A stretch of DNA of 64,000 bases from Nostoc sp. PCC 7524. Its GTDB lineage: Bacteria > Cyanobacteriota > Cyanobacteriia > Cyanobacteriales > Nostocaceae. Below, in pieces: positions 9,387 to 18,518 of this stretch. How positions within the stretch are numbered: the stretch's first letter is position 1; each line of letters begins with the position of its first letter. Under the pieces are notes generated by a model. The model was not told the DNA's origin and did not search any database. It worked only from the letters and a program-made list of their open reading frames with translations. A program made the position numbers and the translations under genes. The stretch lies in contig NC_019684.1 of assembly GCF_000316645.1 (NCBI RefSeq), forward strand, positions 3,749,501 to 3,813,500, read 5' to 3'.

Positions 9387-9475
9387 GCAATAGGCACTCT
9401 TGCAATAGGCAATAGGCAAGAGTTATTAGTTTTTCTCCTCTGCTCCTCTGCTTCCTCTGCTCCCCTGCTCCCCAA
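9384..9475. repeat. AATAGGC and CTCTGCTCC repeat tract
   Basis: AATAGGC units start inside the stop codon of the first CAP gene and are followed by pyrimidine-rich CTCCTCTGCTC units, just ahead of the second CAP gene where a signal-peptide-coding segment would be expected. Confidence 0.7.
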
Positions 9476-9538
9476 TCATTCCGAAATATTTGGCTTAGGC
9501 TTTGGAGCTAGATATATCTTGATGATTAGCTCCCAGTT

Positions 9539-10192
9539 ATGAAATTACTTAAGCAAAGACTACAATTGTGGAGATTTATCCCGGATTTACCGCCAAACGG
9601 TGCTGAAAAATTGACACAGCCAAACCCTCTCTCAGCCTTAGAAAAACAAGTGGTAGAGGAGATGAACAAAGTACGGACAAATCCCCGCACATACTTACCA
9701 ATCTTAGAAAATTATCGTCGGCGTTTTCAGGGTAATCAAGTCAAACTGGCTGATCATGTTTATTTGCAAACCCAAGAAGGAGTAACAGCAGTAAATGAGG
9801 CGATCGCTTTTCTTAAATCAACCCATGCTGTGGGATCATTAAGTATCTCTCAAGGTATGTCTTTAGCTGCTAGGGATCACGTTAAAGACCAAGGTAAAAC
9901 AGGTGCTACAGGTCATGATGGTAGTGATGGTAGCAATCCCTTGACTCGGATGAGTCGCTACGGTGATTGGCAAGTCACAGCCGGAGAAAACATCAGCTAC
10001 GGTTCTCACACTGCCCAAGATATTATTATGCAGTTAATTATTGATGATGGCGTGCGATCGCGGGGTCATCGTACCAATATTTTTAATCCTAACTTTCAAG
10101 TCACCGGAGTCGCTTTTGGTATTCACGCCACATACAGACAAATATGTGTCATTACTTATGCTGGGGGATATCAAGAACTATCAGTTAAGTAA
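9539..10192 (+). CDS. CAP-domain protein without signal peptide
   Basis: 217 residues, clearly a tandem duplicate of the preceding gene: from [17 protein letters not shown] onward the two proteins align without gaps and share the CAP landmarks ([34 protein letters not shown]). The first 28 residues ([20 protein letters not shown]) lack a hydrophobic core, so no signal peptide is visible and the protein should stay in the cytoplasm, unless a different upstream start or a sequencing change restores one. The gap before it is filled with repeats, suggesting that a repeat insertion removed the export signal. The domain itself looks intact. Confidence 0.75.
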   Translation: MKLLKQRLQLWRFIPDLPPNGAEKLTQPNPLSALEKQVVEEMNKVRTNPRTYLPILENYRRRFQGNQVKLADHVYLQTQEGVTAVNEAIAFLKSTHAVGSLSISQGMSLAARDHVKDQGKTGATGHDGSDGSNPLTRMSRYGDWQVTAGENISYGSHTAQDIIMQLIIDDGVRSRGHRTNIFNPNFQVTGVAFGIHATYRQICVITYAGGYQELSVK

Positions 10193-10223
10193 TCTCAGAC
10201 GATTTAGGGAACACCAAAAATTA

Positions 10224-10271
10224 AATGAGTAATGAGTAGTAAGTAATAAGTAATAAGTAATGAGTAATGAG
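10224..10271. repeat. TAATGAG/TAATAAG heptamer tract
   Basis: Six to seven units of TAATGAG, TAGTAAG and TAATAAG follow the second CAP gene. The unit contains stops in every frame. Confidence 0.75.
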
Positions 10272-10272
10272 T

Positions 10273-10328
10273 AAGCGTCAGTATGAATAATTTCTGAGTG
10301 TAGTTAGGTTCTACCACACTGACGCACC
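10273..10328. repeat. palindromic dispersed repeat, copy 1
   Basis: Arms GCGTCAGT (10275-10282) and ACTGACGC (10318-10325) enclose a middle that contains AATAATTTCT and TAGTTAGGTT. The same arms and middle recur, reversed, at 56769-56827, so this is a conserved repeat of about 57 bp and not a chance hairpin. It may act as a bidirectional terminator between the CAP gene and the convergent DUF5132 gene. Confidence 0.7.
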
Positions 10329-10452
10329 TGCCACCTGTCACCTGTCACCTATCCCTTATCCCCTGTCCCCTGCTATAATTTTGAGTTAAAAAACACAAAA
10401 AAGGATGGATATCTACACCACCCTCAAAATTTTTATTCGATTGTTCACACAA

Positions 10453-10743
10453 TTATTTACTTTCTCCTTCCACTGCGCCATGCTCTACATTTTGCATCTG
10501 TGATTCAGCTAATTCAGCTTTGGCTTCAGCAACAATATCTTCAAATTTTTCACCAACTTCGGCAACTACTCCTTTACCCTTTTCATAAAGGACAATTCCA
10601 CCTTTGATAGTAGCTTTAGTTAGGGATTTGCCAAAGCCTCCTACTGCCGGAACCAGCACAGGTAAAAGAACAATGGCAGCAATACCAGGAACACCAAGAC
10701 CTTCAACTACTTCATCCAGTTCAGGTACAATTTTCGGTGTCAT
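10453..10743 (-). CDS. DUF5132 domain protein
   Basis: 96 residues. A hydrophobic stretch (about 19-36, GIAAIVLLPVLVPAVGGF) is followed by GKSLTKATIKGGIVLYEKGKG and an acidic helix FEDIVAEAKAELAES. This pattern matches the DUF5132 family common in Nostocales; its role is unknown and the helix suggests membrane association. Monocistronic, converging with the CAP genes and divergent from the hydrolase. The ATG at 10741-10743 is the natural start. Confidence 0.7.
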   Translation of the reverse strand: MTPKIVPELDEVVEGLGVPGIAAIVLLPVLVPAVGGFGKSLTKATIKGGIVLYEKGKGVVAEVGEKFEDIVAEAKAELAESQMQNVEHGAVEGESK

Positions 10744-10923
10744 AGGATTTTTAGCCTCATTTCTACAACTCTATAATATATAGTTGCCCAAAAATTACAT
10801 TCAAACTTTTTATAGATATTTTGGTTAATTTCAACACCATTTTTTGGTTGATTTCATATAATTTATCTATCTATAGTTTTATTTTTTCAAAGAGTTTACC
10901 TAAAAAAATAACTATTTTTATTG

Positions 10924-11811
10924 ATGCTAGAGAAATTACATCATTTTCGCCAACCACTGCACACAATGAACCATATGTTTGCAAAGCCTACCAACCTCAA
11001 ACTTGATATTCAAGGTCAAGGATTTCCGATTTTGGCATTACATGGTCATCCTGGTTGTGGTCGGAGCCTTTCTGTTTTTACTAATCACTTATCACAACGC
11101 TTTCAAACTTATGCCCCAGATTTACGTGGATACGGCAAAAGTCGCTTTAATGACAGTTTTACCATGCAGGATCATTTAACCGACTTAGAAGCCCTTTTAG
11201 ACCGTTTTCAGATGGAAAAATGTTTGGTACTGGGATGGTCATTGGGTGGGATTCTGGCGATGGAATTGGCGTTGCGTCTACCACAACGTGTCACGGGTTT
11301 AATTTTAGTAGCAACAGCCGCGCGACCTCGTGGGAATCATCCCCCAATTACTTGGCAGGATAATCTTTATACGGGTGTAGCGGCGCTGTTGAACTATGTC
11401 AAACCGAGTTGGGGTTGGAATATTGAGACTTTTGGTAAGCGATCGCTATTTCGTCACCTCATCCAACAACATACACCCACAGCCTATAGTTATATTGCTA
11501 AAGAAGCAGTACCCGCCTATTTAAAAACTTCTACTGCTGCTACTCGCGCTCTGTACAGTGCTATACGTTCAGGATATAACCGACTGGAAGATCTAAAACA
11601 AATTAATTGTCCTAGTCTGGTGATGGCTGGGGATCAAGACCGCCACATTACGGCTGAATCAAGTTTAGAAACTGCTCAACATCTCAAAAATAGCCATTGG
11701 CGATGCTACCCCAACACAGCCCATCTGTTTCCTTGGGAAATACCCGAGCAGGTGCTGAGTGATATTGACCATTGGTTAGTCAAGCATCCCCAAGTCATAA
11801 ATAGTTCATAG
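10924..11811 (+). CDS. alpha/beta-fold hydrolase
   Basis: Up to 295 residues. The oxyanion-side motif HGHPGCG, nucleophile elbow GWSLGG, acid in GDQDRHI and terminal His in NTAHLFPWE show a complete catalytic triad of the alpha/beta hydrolase superfamily. PDLRGYGKS after the first strands is typical of the esterase/epoxide hydrolase-like group. The substrate cannot be read from sequence. The start is uncertain: TTG 10921, ATG 10924 and ATG 10966 are in frame, none with a clear ribosome site; ATG 10966 puts the first strand at the usual distance. It stands alone and converges with the DUF1816 gene. Confidence 0.8.
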   Translation: MLEKLHHFRQPLHTMNHMFAKPTNLKLDIQGQGFPILALHGHPGCGRSLSVFTNHLSQRFQTYAPDLRGYGKSRFNDSFTMQDHLTDLEALLDRFQMEKCLVLGWSLGGILAMELALRLPQRVTGLILVATAARPRGNHPPITWQDNLYTGVAALLNYVKPSWGWNIETFGKRSLFRHLIQQHTPTAYSYIAKEAVPAYLKTSTAATRALYSAIRSGYNRLEDLKQINCPSLVMAGDQDRHITAESSLETAQHLKNSHWRCYPNTAHLFPWEIPEQVLSDIDHWLVKHPQVINSS

Positions 11812-11873
11812 TCCACAGTCAAAAGTCCAAAATCATAAACTATTGACTAATGACTATTGACTAATTGCCTAAC

Positions 11874-12176
11874 TTACATCTGACCGCCAAAGGCAGGCGT
11901 TACTTTGCGGTCAAAACGTTCCCCCAGGTCATCAGCAATGGTCAAATCATCTGGCTTACAACGCTTGACGTTTACTAAGATTCCTTGCGCTCCTTCCGCT
12001 TCTAAATCTTCCACGTAGCCTTTGATTGCTACTTTGGCATCAGTAGAACTGAGAAATGGCCCAAAATAGTAGGTGCAACGGGGGTTTTGAGTTTCAATCT
12101 CTACCCACCAAGCCAAGCCAAAGGTATTGAAAGTATTAATTAAAGCTTCCTTCAGGTTTTGCCAAATTGTTTTCAT
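11874..12176 (-). CDS. DUF1816 domain protein
   Basis: About 100 residues from the ATG at 12174-12176 (a longer in-frame start at 12197 is less likely). The core GLAWWVEIET, RCTYYFGPF, EDLEAEGAQGI and RCKPDDLTI is the cyanobacterial DUF1816 pattern, related to the CpcD-like linker fold of phycobilisome-associated proteins. Function unproven. It lies alone between the hydrolase and rlmB. Confidence 0.75.
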   Translation of the reverse strand: MKTIWQNLKEALINTFNTFGLAWWVEIETQNPRCTYYFGPFLSSTDAKVAIKGYVEDLEAEGAQGILVNVKRCKPDDLTIADDLGERFDRKVTPAFGGQM

Positions 12177-12274
12177 GGTTGCCGCCAAGTTGATCAAAGT
12201 GGTACTGAATGTTAAATGATTTTTGTTGCTGTTTGTTCTTGTTACATTTCTTTATACTCTTTTACTCGATATTT

Positions 12275-13237
12275 TCAAAGAGGTTTTGGTAATTTATCTA
12301 GGTATAAAGTGTTAACAGCACGTTGGCGAAAAATCTCGTACAGTGCCATACCCGATGCTACAGAGGCATTTAGGCTAGGGGTCTTACCCAGCAGAGGAAT
12401 TGATACCAACACATCACAGGATCGCTGTGTCAACATACTCAGACCTTCGCCTTCGGAACCGATGACTAAAACAATAGGCCCCCGGAAGCTAACGGTGTGT
12501 ATGGGTTCGCTACCATCTGCCGCCGTCCCATAAATCCAAAAGCCGGCCTCTTTCAATTCTTCTAAGGCACGGCTGAGGTTAACTACTCTGGCGACAGGGA
12601 AGTTTTCTAAAGCACCTGCTGCTACTTTCATGACTGTGGAAGTGATTCCCGATGCTCGTCTTTGGGGAATTACCAAGCCTTGAGCGCCTATAGCTTCGGC
12701 TGTGCGAATAATTGCCCCTAAATTATGGGGGTCGGTAATGCCATCAGCGACGACAATTACAGGATCAGTGACTGATTTTGCTTGGTCAATTAGCTCATGT
12801 AACTCGATGTAGCTATAGGGCGCAATTTGGGCGGCGATGCCTTGGTGATTGGCTTGGTCTGTGATTTGGTCTAGGCGCTTGGGTTCTACCTCGTCAATAA
12901 CTGTGCCATTTTCTTTCGCCCGCAGAACCAAGTTGTGAAATCTGGGATCATAGCGCAGACGGGAGGTGATCCAGATGCGGTTCAAATTGCGCTGATTTTC
13001 CAAGGCACTTAATACTGGATGCCGACCATAGATAATGTCGTTATCTTCTGTGGGCGTTGGCAATGGGGGCGCAACAGAAACTTGACGGCGTGGACGTGGG
13101 TGATTAGAAACAGAGTCACTCTCACCATGTTTGGCACGACGTACAGGATTAGGAAGTACGCGCTTGCCCTTGATTTTCAGGGCTGGGCCACGTTTTGGTT
13201 CGCCAGCAGTCTTGATTTTTCTAGCTTTATTAGTCAT
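12275..13237 (-). CDS. rlmB: TrmH/SpoU-family RNA 2'-O-ribose methyltransferase (RlmB-like)
   Basis: 320 residues from the ATG at 13235-13237 (an upstream ATG at 13297 would add 20 unconserved residues). A basic tail is followed by a substrate-binding domain beginning [12 protein letters not shown], then the SPOUT domain with [27 protein letters not shown] and the knot motif [18 protein letters not shown]. This is the 23S rRNA Gm2251 methyltransferase subgroup. It follows mrnC by 98 bp on the same strand, an order (mrnC-rlmB) also found in Firmicutes, which supports both assignments. Other TrmH-type targets (tRNA) cannot be excluded. Confidence 0.85.
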   Translation of the reverse strand: MTNKARKIKTAGEPKRGPALKIKGKRVLPNPVRRAKHGESDSVSNHPRPRRQVSVAPPLPTPTEDNDIIYGRHPVLSALENQRNLNRIWITSRLRYDPRFHNLVLRAKENGTVIDEVEPKRLDQITDQANHQGIAAQIAPYSYIELHELIDQAKSVTDPVIVVADGITDPHNLGAIIRTAEAIGAQGLVIPQRRASGITSTVMKVAAGALENFPVARVVNLSRALEELKEAGFWIYGTAADGSEPIHTVSFRGPIVLVIGSEGEGLSMLTQRSCDVLVSIPLLGKTPSLNASVASGMALYEIFRQRAVNTLYLDKLPKPL

Positions 13238-13335
13238 AAAAGTTTTGGGTATAACGCATGGGTAAACAGCCCAATTTCTGAACTTACTGAACCTCAATGT
13301 ACTGATTGTCCGATCATGGAGATAAAACCGTTTAA

Positions 13336-13815
13336 TTATGTCTCTAGATGGATTTTTTGCAACAGTTCGGTTAAGCGTGGGAAATTAGTGAGATACAGGT
13401 AGCCAATTAAAGTTTCTAAACTTGTCGCCTGTTGATATATTTCGGGGTTAACCCGCTTAGGTCGTCCTGTGGCGGCATTACGGCCCCGGCGGACAATTTC
13501 TAATTCGTTTGGGAGCAAGTAAGGAGTTAGCGATCGCAAATGTAGCGCCTGGGTTTCTGCCCTTACCTGTGCTACTACCAATCTATGATAAGCTTCTGGC
13601 TTCTTTAGCGGTAGCAGGTAATACATTCTAGCATGAAGTTCATAAATTGCATCCCCTACATAGGCTAAAGCGGCAGGGGAGATCTGTTGTATTTGCGCCT
13701 GGGAAATTTGTTGTGTTAGTTGCGCTGTATTTGCCAAGAGTGATTGATGCCAAGACTGATCTATCAGGGGATCTTCATCTTGTCTCTCTAATAACTCTTC
13801 CTCCTTTGAATTCAC
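13336..13815 (-). CDS. mrnC: Mini-ribonuclease III
   Basis: 159 residues: one RNase III catalytic domain without a double-stranded-RNA-binding domain. The signature [18 protein letters not shown] carries the catalytic acidic residues, and a second acidic site lies in [11 protein letters not shown]. In Bacillus, Mini-III matures 23S rRNA; cyanobacterial homologues are known. The start is a GTG at 13813-13815 with AAGGA upstream. It probably forms one transcription unit with rlmB. Confidence 0.88.
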   Translation of the reverse strand: MNSKEEELLERQDEDPLIDQSWHQSLLANTAQLTQQISQAQIQQISPAALAYVGDAIYELHARMYYLLPLKKPEAYHRLVVAQVRAETQALHLRSLTPYLLPNELEIVRRGRNAATGRPKRVNPEIYQQATSLETLIGYLYLTNFPRLTELLQKIHLET

Positions 13816-14146
13816 CAGTTAGATATTCCTTAATGCGCTAAATTTGGGAGGCATATTTACAATAGATGATGATTTCCTCAAACTATGCTGTGTTTTTATA
13901 CCCAGCATAATTAACACTATCAGAATTATTTACTAAATTTTATCTTTTTGATTGTCAGTTGGGCTAAAAAAATTATTTATAAATTTAAAATACTCTATCG
14001 GCAAAGTATAGCTTTACCAAATTTTTATAGATTTTGGTGGCTTTTACCTCTCCCCCAAGGAGAGAGGTTGTTGCCATCCTGTTTGTAGACTTAAGCTATG
14101 CCGACCAAACATTCAGATAGCTTAATAGTTGAATTTGGCCAAGCGA
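13816..14146. other. intergenic region with two hairpins
   Basis: 331 bp, no gene seen. A stem TATGCTG/CAGCATA lies at 13884-13909, and a CCTCTC...GAGAGG stem at about 14046-14069 that resembles hairpins near 61954-61976. It lies between two leftward genes, so it should hold the mrnC promoter and the terminator of the STAS gene. Confidence 0.4.
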
Positions 14147-14548
14147 TCAAGACTCCTTGATGTTGTCTAGAGCTGCTTCAACAGAGGTTTGCAGCGAGAG
14201 AAACTTCTCTAAGCGCACAAGCTTGACCGTTTGAGTTACACGGGCGTTGGTGACAATTTGCAAGGTTCCGGTGGCATTTTGAGCTTGCTTGGCTAGCTGC
14301 ACCAAAGCACCTAAGCCAGAGCTATCAACAAAGTCAATTTGCGAAAGATCCAGAATAATATGCTTTGGGCCTTCTTCAATTTTTGTGCCAAGAACCTTGC
14401 GAAACGTCGGTTCAGAAAAGGCATCTAACAAACCTGTGAGGCGGAATAGCTGATAATTATCCCGTGCTTCACGAGTACCTCTCAGGCTGACGGTTAGATT
14501 CAGTGGTTCAGCAATAATTCCCTCCTCATGGTTAAAGTAAACGCTCAA
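14147..14548 (-). CDS. STAS-domain anti-sigma-factor antagonist-like protein
   Basis: 133 residues. A STAS fold is indicated by LFRLTGLLDAFSEPTF, HIILDLSQIDFVDSSGLGAL and the C-terminal VEAALDNI helix. Ser76/Ser77 in VDSSGLG correspond to the phosphorylated serine of SpoIIAA/RsbV-type antagonists, so a partner-switching role controlled by a kinase and a PP2C phosphatase is likely, though neither is nearby. The only in-frame start is a TTG at 14546-14548; no ATG occurs in the first 80 residues. The N-terminal 30 residues are longer than in minimal STAS proteins. Confidence 0.8.
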   Translation of the reverse strand: MSVYFNHEEGIIAEPLNLTVSLRGTREARDNYQLFRLTGLLDAFSEPTFRKVLGTKIEEGPKHIILDLSQIDFVDSSGLGALVQLAKQAQNATGTLQIVTNARVTQTVKLVRLEKFLSLQTSVEAALDNIKES

Positions 14549-14591
14549 GTATAGATGGTTTTTAGGGTTGTTGTCTACAGCCTGTTGGGTT

Positions 14592-14727
14592 AGTGGGGGT
14601 TGGGGATTGGGGATTGGGTACTGGGGATTGGAGATTGGGTACTGGGGATTGGATTTCCCCTTCTGCTTCCTTGTCTCCCCTAACTTTAGTTCCCAGTCCC
14701 TAGTCCCTAGTCCCTAGTTCCCAATCC
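14592..14727. repeat. GGGGATT/GGGTACT heptamer tracts
   Basis: GGGGATT, GGGTACT and GGAGATT units at about 14594-14660 are followed by inverted CCCAGTC/CCTAGTC units at about 14691-14727, directly downstream of carA. The two opposite tracts could pair into a long hairpin. Confidence 0.75.
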
Positions 14728-14732
14728 CTTTT

Positions 14733-15899
14733 TTAACTCACTTCGGCTGTAGTTGCTTGACGTGCGGTTTGCATGGCTTGGACAAACTGCTCAAACAAGT
14801 AATCAGCGTCGTGAGGGCCGGGACTGGCTTCTGGGTGGTACTGCACTGAGAAGATGGGCAGGGATTTGTGCCTTAACCCGGCTACGGTGCGATCGTTCAA
14901 GTTGAGGTGGCTAATTTCCACAACTGTATCCGGTAAAGAATCGGGATTGATCGCGAAGCTGTGGTTTTGGCTGGTAATTTCTACCTTTTGTTGTAACCCA
15001 GCTGGCTGATTTAAACCCCGATGGCCAAATTTCAGCTTGAAGGTTTCTGCTCCTAGTGCGTGACCCAAAATTTGGTGTCCCATACAAATACCAAAAATGG
15101 GTTTTTCACTGGTAAGCAGGGCTTTGGCTGTGGCAATACCTTCGGCAACTGCGGCTGGATCGCCTGGCCCGTTAGAAAGGAAGATACCATCTGGATTGTA
15201 TTTGAGAATTTCTGCTGCTGGTGTATCGGCAGGTACAACAATTACGCGACAGCCATAACTAGCCAAGCGGCGTAATATATTGCGTTTTACGCCAAAGTCA
15301 AGGGCGACAACAGTCAAGGATTCCTGATGATTGGCCGTAGCTTCTGAATTGAATTCCCAGGCTGGGATTGTGGGATCTGACCATTCGTAAACTTGGGGAG
15401 TGGTGACTTCCCGCACTAAATTTAGGCCTGCCATGTTGGGAGCTGCTAGTACCTGCTCTAACAACTCTGCCTCATCCAAGATTTCTGTAGAGATACCACC
15501 GTTCATGGCTCCGTACATCCGAATTTTGCGGGTAAGGGCGCGGGTATCTATACCGTAGATCCCTGGTATTTGGTACTGTTTGAGGTATTCAGGTAAGGAT
15601 TGTACCGATCGCCAGTTACTGGGTTGATGACAAATATTACGGGCGATCGCACCCCGGACTTGGGGTCTTGTCGATTCTTCGTCTTCTGGATTCACGCCTG
15701 TGTTCCCCAATTCTGGATAGGTGAACACGACAATTTGACCGCAGTAACTAGGGTCGGTTAAGACTTCTTGGTATCCAGTCATACCAGTGTTAAAGACTAC
15801 TTCGCCAATGGTGGTTCCCGTCGCACCGAAAGACCAACCACGGTAAGCTGTTCCATCTGCTAGGACAAGTAGAGCAGGTATTGCGTCAGACAGGGGCAT
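14733..15899 (-). CDS. carA: carbamoyl-phosphate synthase small subunit
   Basis: 388 residues from the ATG at 15897-15899. A longer frame to 16061 only translates heptamer repeats ([12 protein letters not shown]) and is rejected. N-terminal domain: [17 protein letters not shown] and [19 protein letters not shown]. The class I glutamine amidotransferase domain has LSNGPGDP, the nucleophile Cys in [14 protein letters not shown], and His and Glu in [12 protein letters not shown]. It releases ammonia from glutamine for the large subunit (CarB, not in this window), feeding arginine and pyrimidine synthesis. Length matches the family (about 380). Confidence 0.96.
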   Translation of the reverse strand: MPLSDAIPALLVLADGTAYRGWSFGATGTTIGEVVFNTGMTGYQEVLTDPSYCGQIVVFTYPELGNTGVNPEDEESTRPQVRGAIARNICHQPSNWRSVQSLPEYLKQYQIPGIYGIDTRALTRKIRMYGAMNGGISTEILDEAELLEQVLAAPNMAGLNLVREVTTPQVYEWSDPTIPAWEFNSEATANHQESLTVVALDFGVKRNILRRLASYGCRVIVVPADTPAAEILKYNPDGIFLSNGPGDPAAVAEGIATAKALLTSEKPIFGICMGHQILGHALGAETFKLKFGHRGLNQPAGLQQKVEITSQNHSFAINPDSLPDTVVEISHLNLNDRTVAGLRHKSLPIFSVQYHPEASPGPHDADYLFEQFVQAMQTARQATTAEVS

Positions 15900-16343
15900 A
15901 AGCGATAAATGGGGATTGGGGATTGGGGATTGGGGATTGGGGACTGGGGATTGGGGACTGGGGATTGGGGATTGGGGACTGGGTAAAAATTCTACCTTGT
16001 CTACCTTGTCTCCCCTCACTCCCACCCTACGGGTAGGCTTACGCCATCGTAAGAGAAGCAAGCTACATCTTCCCCTACTCCCCTGCTCCTCTGCCCCTCT
16101 GCTCCCCTGCTTCTTCCTAGTCCCTTGTTAGCAGTGAGCAGTCTTTAGTCCCCAATTTAGTTAATACTGCGACTGTTAATTATCCCATGAGTTGGCAAAT
16201 TAAACGTTACCAAGGAAATTAATTAAAAATTAAAATGAAGAAGTGATTCGGAAATTCTGGGTTTTAAATTCTTCATTGGGAAATTAAATCTACAATGGGA
16301 ATCGGTGGCAGGAGTCCTGGGACAGTTAAAATCGAAATTAATT
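15900..16343. other. divergent intergenic region dominated by repeats
   Basis: Between carA and the rightward retropepsin gene. The left half is a compound repeat (separate entry). The rest (about 16130-16343) is ordinary AT-rich sequence that must contain the retropepsin promoter; no operator stood out. Confidence 0.5.
15911..16065. repeat. compound repeat A: GGGGATT/GGGGACT array plus conserved palindromic module
   Basis: About ten units of GGGGATT/GGGGACT (15911-15982) are followed by GTAAAAATTCTACC and a module of about 43 bp with CCACCCTACGGGTAGGC and the stem CTTACG-CCAT-CGTAAG. The same array and module occur at 52047-52223. Confidence 0.8.
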
Positions 16344-17426
16344 ATGCTTCAGCCCTTTTTTTCTCGTGCAACCCTAATTGTTCTCTCTGGTGCGATCGCA
16401 GTTGTGAGTGTTGGTTGTAGTGGAGGTAAACCAAAGACGGCTATTCTCCGCAATCAACAGTCTGTAGTGACTGATGATTTAGCAGTAGTACAATCTTCAG
16501 TTGAAACTACGCCAGCACCAGATATCGCAACATCAACAGACCTGCCATCGGTAATGGAACCCAGTACGTTTGAACTGGGACTAGATAAAGCCGCAGGTGC
16601 GACAAGTATCAGTCAATCGGCGCAATCGCCAGATGATTGGTATTTGGTGGCAAGTCAGTATCATGATGCGATCGCTCTGATGCAGAAAGTGGATAAAGAA
16701 AGTTCAGAGTTTGCGATCGCCCAAACGAAAATTTCTGAGTATGATCGCCAGATGAAGTTGGCAATTCGGCAAGCTAATACTGTGGCTCGTCCTGCGCCTA
16801 GATCGGTAGTTGTAGCATCTCAAAAGAAAAGCGTGGCTGTTGTCCGTCCATCCTCAAGCGCGCCTGCCAATTCAACTCCTCAATCTAGATTTATTATTCC
16901 TGTGCCTCCACCGGGAACGACGGAAATACCTCCAGAACCAAGCACTTTTGGGTTATCAGCAGCAATCACTCCGGAGAAAGTATATGTTGCCCCAATTAAA
17001 CGACGGGTTGGGGGTACGCCTGTGGTGTCTGTGACTTTTAATGGCAGACAGCAATTTGACATGATTGTGGATACCGGGGCCAGTGGGACTGTGATTACTC
17101 AGCAAATGGCCAGTGAATTGGGAGTTATCCCTGTGGGAAAAGCTAGAGCTAACACGGCTAGTTCTAAAGCTGTGGAATTTCCGATTGGTTATGTGGATTC
17201 GATGACTTTGGGGGGTGTGAGAGTGAATCGCGTCCCGGTGGCGATCGCGGGGACAGAACTGGAGACTGGGCTGCTGGGACACGACTTTTTTGGTAATTAT
17301 GATGTCACCATTAAACGCAACGTGGTAGAGTTCCGTCCCCAATCGCACGCCGAGGCTAACTCTGAAGGAATTCAACTAACTGTTCCAACTTTGTCCAGGC
17401 AGTACCAGTCTGTAGGATCTCCTTAG
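16344..17426 (+). CDS. retropepsin-like aspartic protease, putative lipoprotein
   Basis: 360 residues from the ATG at 16344. The N-terminus is a signal sequence ending in a lipobox (VVSVGC, Cys at about residue 26), so the protein is probably lipid-anchored outside the cytoplasm. A Ser/Pro-rich linker follows. The C-terminal domain (about 225-335) has [17 protein letters not shown] with the catalytic Asp and [15 protein letters not shown], the single-motif retropepsin fold that must dimerise to act. Substrate unknown. Its last 71 bp overlap the 3' end of trpD on the other strand, an unusual tail-to-tail overlap. Confidence 0.82.
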   Translation: MLQPFFSRATLIVLSGAIAVVSVGCSGGKPKTAILRNQQSVVTDDLAVVQSSVETTPAPDIATSTDLPSVMEPSTFELGLDKAAGATSISQSAQSPDDWYLVASQYHDAIALMQKVDKESSEFAIAQTKISEYDRQMKLAIRQANTVARPAPRSVVVASQKKSVAVVRPSSSAPANSTPQSRFIIPVPPPGTTEIPPEPSTFGLSAAITPEKVYVAPIKRRVGGTPVVSVTFNGRQQFDMIVDTGASGTVITQQMASELGVIPVGKARANTASSKAVEFPIGYVDSMTLGGVRVNRVPVAIAGTELETGLLGHDFFGNYDVTIKRNVVEFRPQSHAEANSEGIQLTVPTLSRQYQSVGSP

Positions 17427-18438
17427 CAACTGTTACACCTTGGGCATGATCCAACAATGGAATTGCACCCGCCACCTGTAGTGCTAAGGAAGCATTAAGG
17501 GCTACAGCATCTTGTTGTGCCTGAGTGCCTTTACCTTGTAGCACCGCTTTTAAAATCACAGCGTTTTCTTGGACATGGCCACCTTTGAGGGCTGTAATGG
17601 GTGCTGGTGTGACACCTACTTCCTGGGGATTGACTGTAGTCAACTTGACTTCACCGCCAGATAACACTGCTAAGTCAGTTAAATCGCCTAACCCAGCCTC
17701 ATCAAGTCTTTCTCGTCCGTGTAAAACAATCGCCTTTTCTTTGCCTAAATTATGTAATGCTTGAGCAACAGTTTCTAGAAGTTTCGGTGTAAATAACCCT
17801 ACCACTTGCCCAGTCGGGCGCAAGGGATTTACCAAGGGGCCAAGCAAGTTAAACACTGTGCGAATTCTTAAAGTCCGGCGTAATTGTGCCACTGCTTTGA
17901 GTGCAGGATGCCAGCCAGGGGCAAATAAGAAAGTGATCCCGACTTCTTGCAGTGCGGCTTGGACTTTTTCGCTGGGAGCAGTCAAATTTACACCTAATGC
18001 TTCTAAGACATCAGCACTACCCGTCAAACTAGATGCGGAACGATTACCATGTTTGGCTACAGGTACACCATAAGCAGCCACCACAAAAGCCACAGCTGTA
18101 GAAATGTTGAAAGTGGAAGAACCATCTCCACCAGTACCACAAGTATCAACTATGGGGAATGGGTAAGATTTTTCCCCACTGCCCACTCCCGACTCCCCAC
18201 TCCCCGATTTAGATTGAGATTGTAAGACTTCCGCCATACCGGTGAGTTCGTCGGCGGATACGCCTTTAAAGTTGAGTGCGGTTAAGATTGCGCCGGATAA
18301 CTCTGGGGGGACGGCTTCAATCAGCCAACCTTGCATTAACTCGGCAGCTTGGGCGCGACTGAGGGATTGACCATCGATTAACTGTTGTAGGATCAGATAG
18401 GGTTCGGTGGAGGCAGGTGCAGCAGCAGAAGTTGTCAT
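17356..18438 (-). CDS. trpD: anthranilate phosphoribosyltransferase
   Basis: 360 residues. PRPP-binding motif [17 protein letters not shown] (about 98-114), [32 protein letters not shown] and [15 protein letters not shown] are all conserved. It transfers phosphoribose from PRPP to anthranilate, the second committed step of tryptophan synthesis. Residues of about 77-93, just before the PRPP loop, read [17 protein letters not shown] and come from an ACTCCCC heptamer tract in frame; the normal protein joins the flanking residues directly. Other trp genes are not nearby, as is usual in cyanobacteria. The gene lies 80 bp downstream of the DNA methylase gene on the same strand. Confidence 0.95.
   Translation of the reverse strand: MTTSAAAPASTEPYLILQQLIDGQSLSRAQAAELMQGWLIEAVPPELSGAILTALNFKGVSADELTGMAEVLQSQSKSGSGESGVGSGEKSYPFPIVDTCGTGGDGSSTFNISTAVAFVVAAYGVPVAKHGNRSASSLTGSADVLEALGVNLTAPSEKVQAALQEVGITFLFAPGWHPALKAVAQLRRTLRIRTVFNLLGPLVNPLRPTGQVVGLFTPKLLETVAQALHNLGKEKAIVLHGRERLDEAGLGDLTDLAVLSGGEVKLTTVNPQEVGVTPAPITALKGGHVQENAVILKAVLQGKGTQAQQDAVALNASLALQVAGAIPLLDHAQGVTVAKEILQTGTAWTKLEQLVEFLQS
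18160..18210. repeat. in-frame heptamer insertion within trpD
   Basis: CCCCACT, GCCCACT, CCCGACT and CCCCACT units at 18174-18205 lie inside the reading frame and encode about 17 extra Gly/Ser/Glu residues. Neither strand of this heptamer type contains a stop codon in any frame. Confidence 0.8.
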
Positions 18439-18518
18439 ATTAAATTGATAACTGTTGGGGATAATTACATTAATTGTGTATCGCAGTTATCGTACCGGAA
18501 AATTGGACGGGATTAAAG

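Noticed and set aside
15900..16061. Longer N-terminus for carA
   Set aside because: The extra 54 residues are repeat-encoded; the conserved protein starts at the ATG at 15899.
15916..16131. 71-codon plus-strand frame
   Set aside because: Translates only GGGGATT/GGGGACT heptamers and low-complexity DNA; stop-free by repeat composition.
16956..17375. 139-codon minus-strand frame
   Set aside because: Antisense to the retropepsin domain, whose DTGAS motif is clear on the plus strand.
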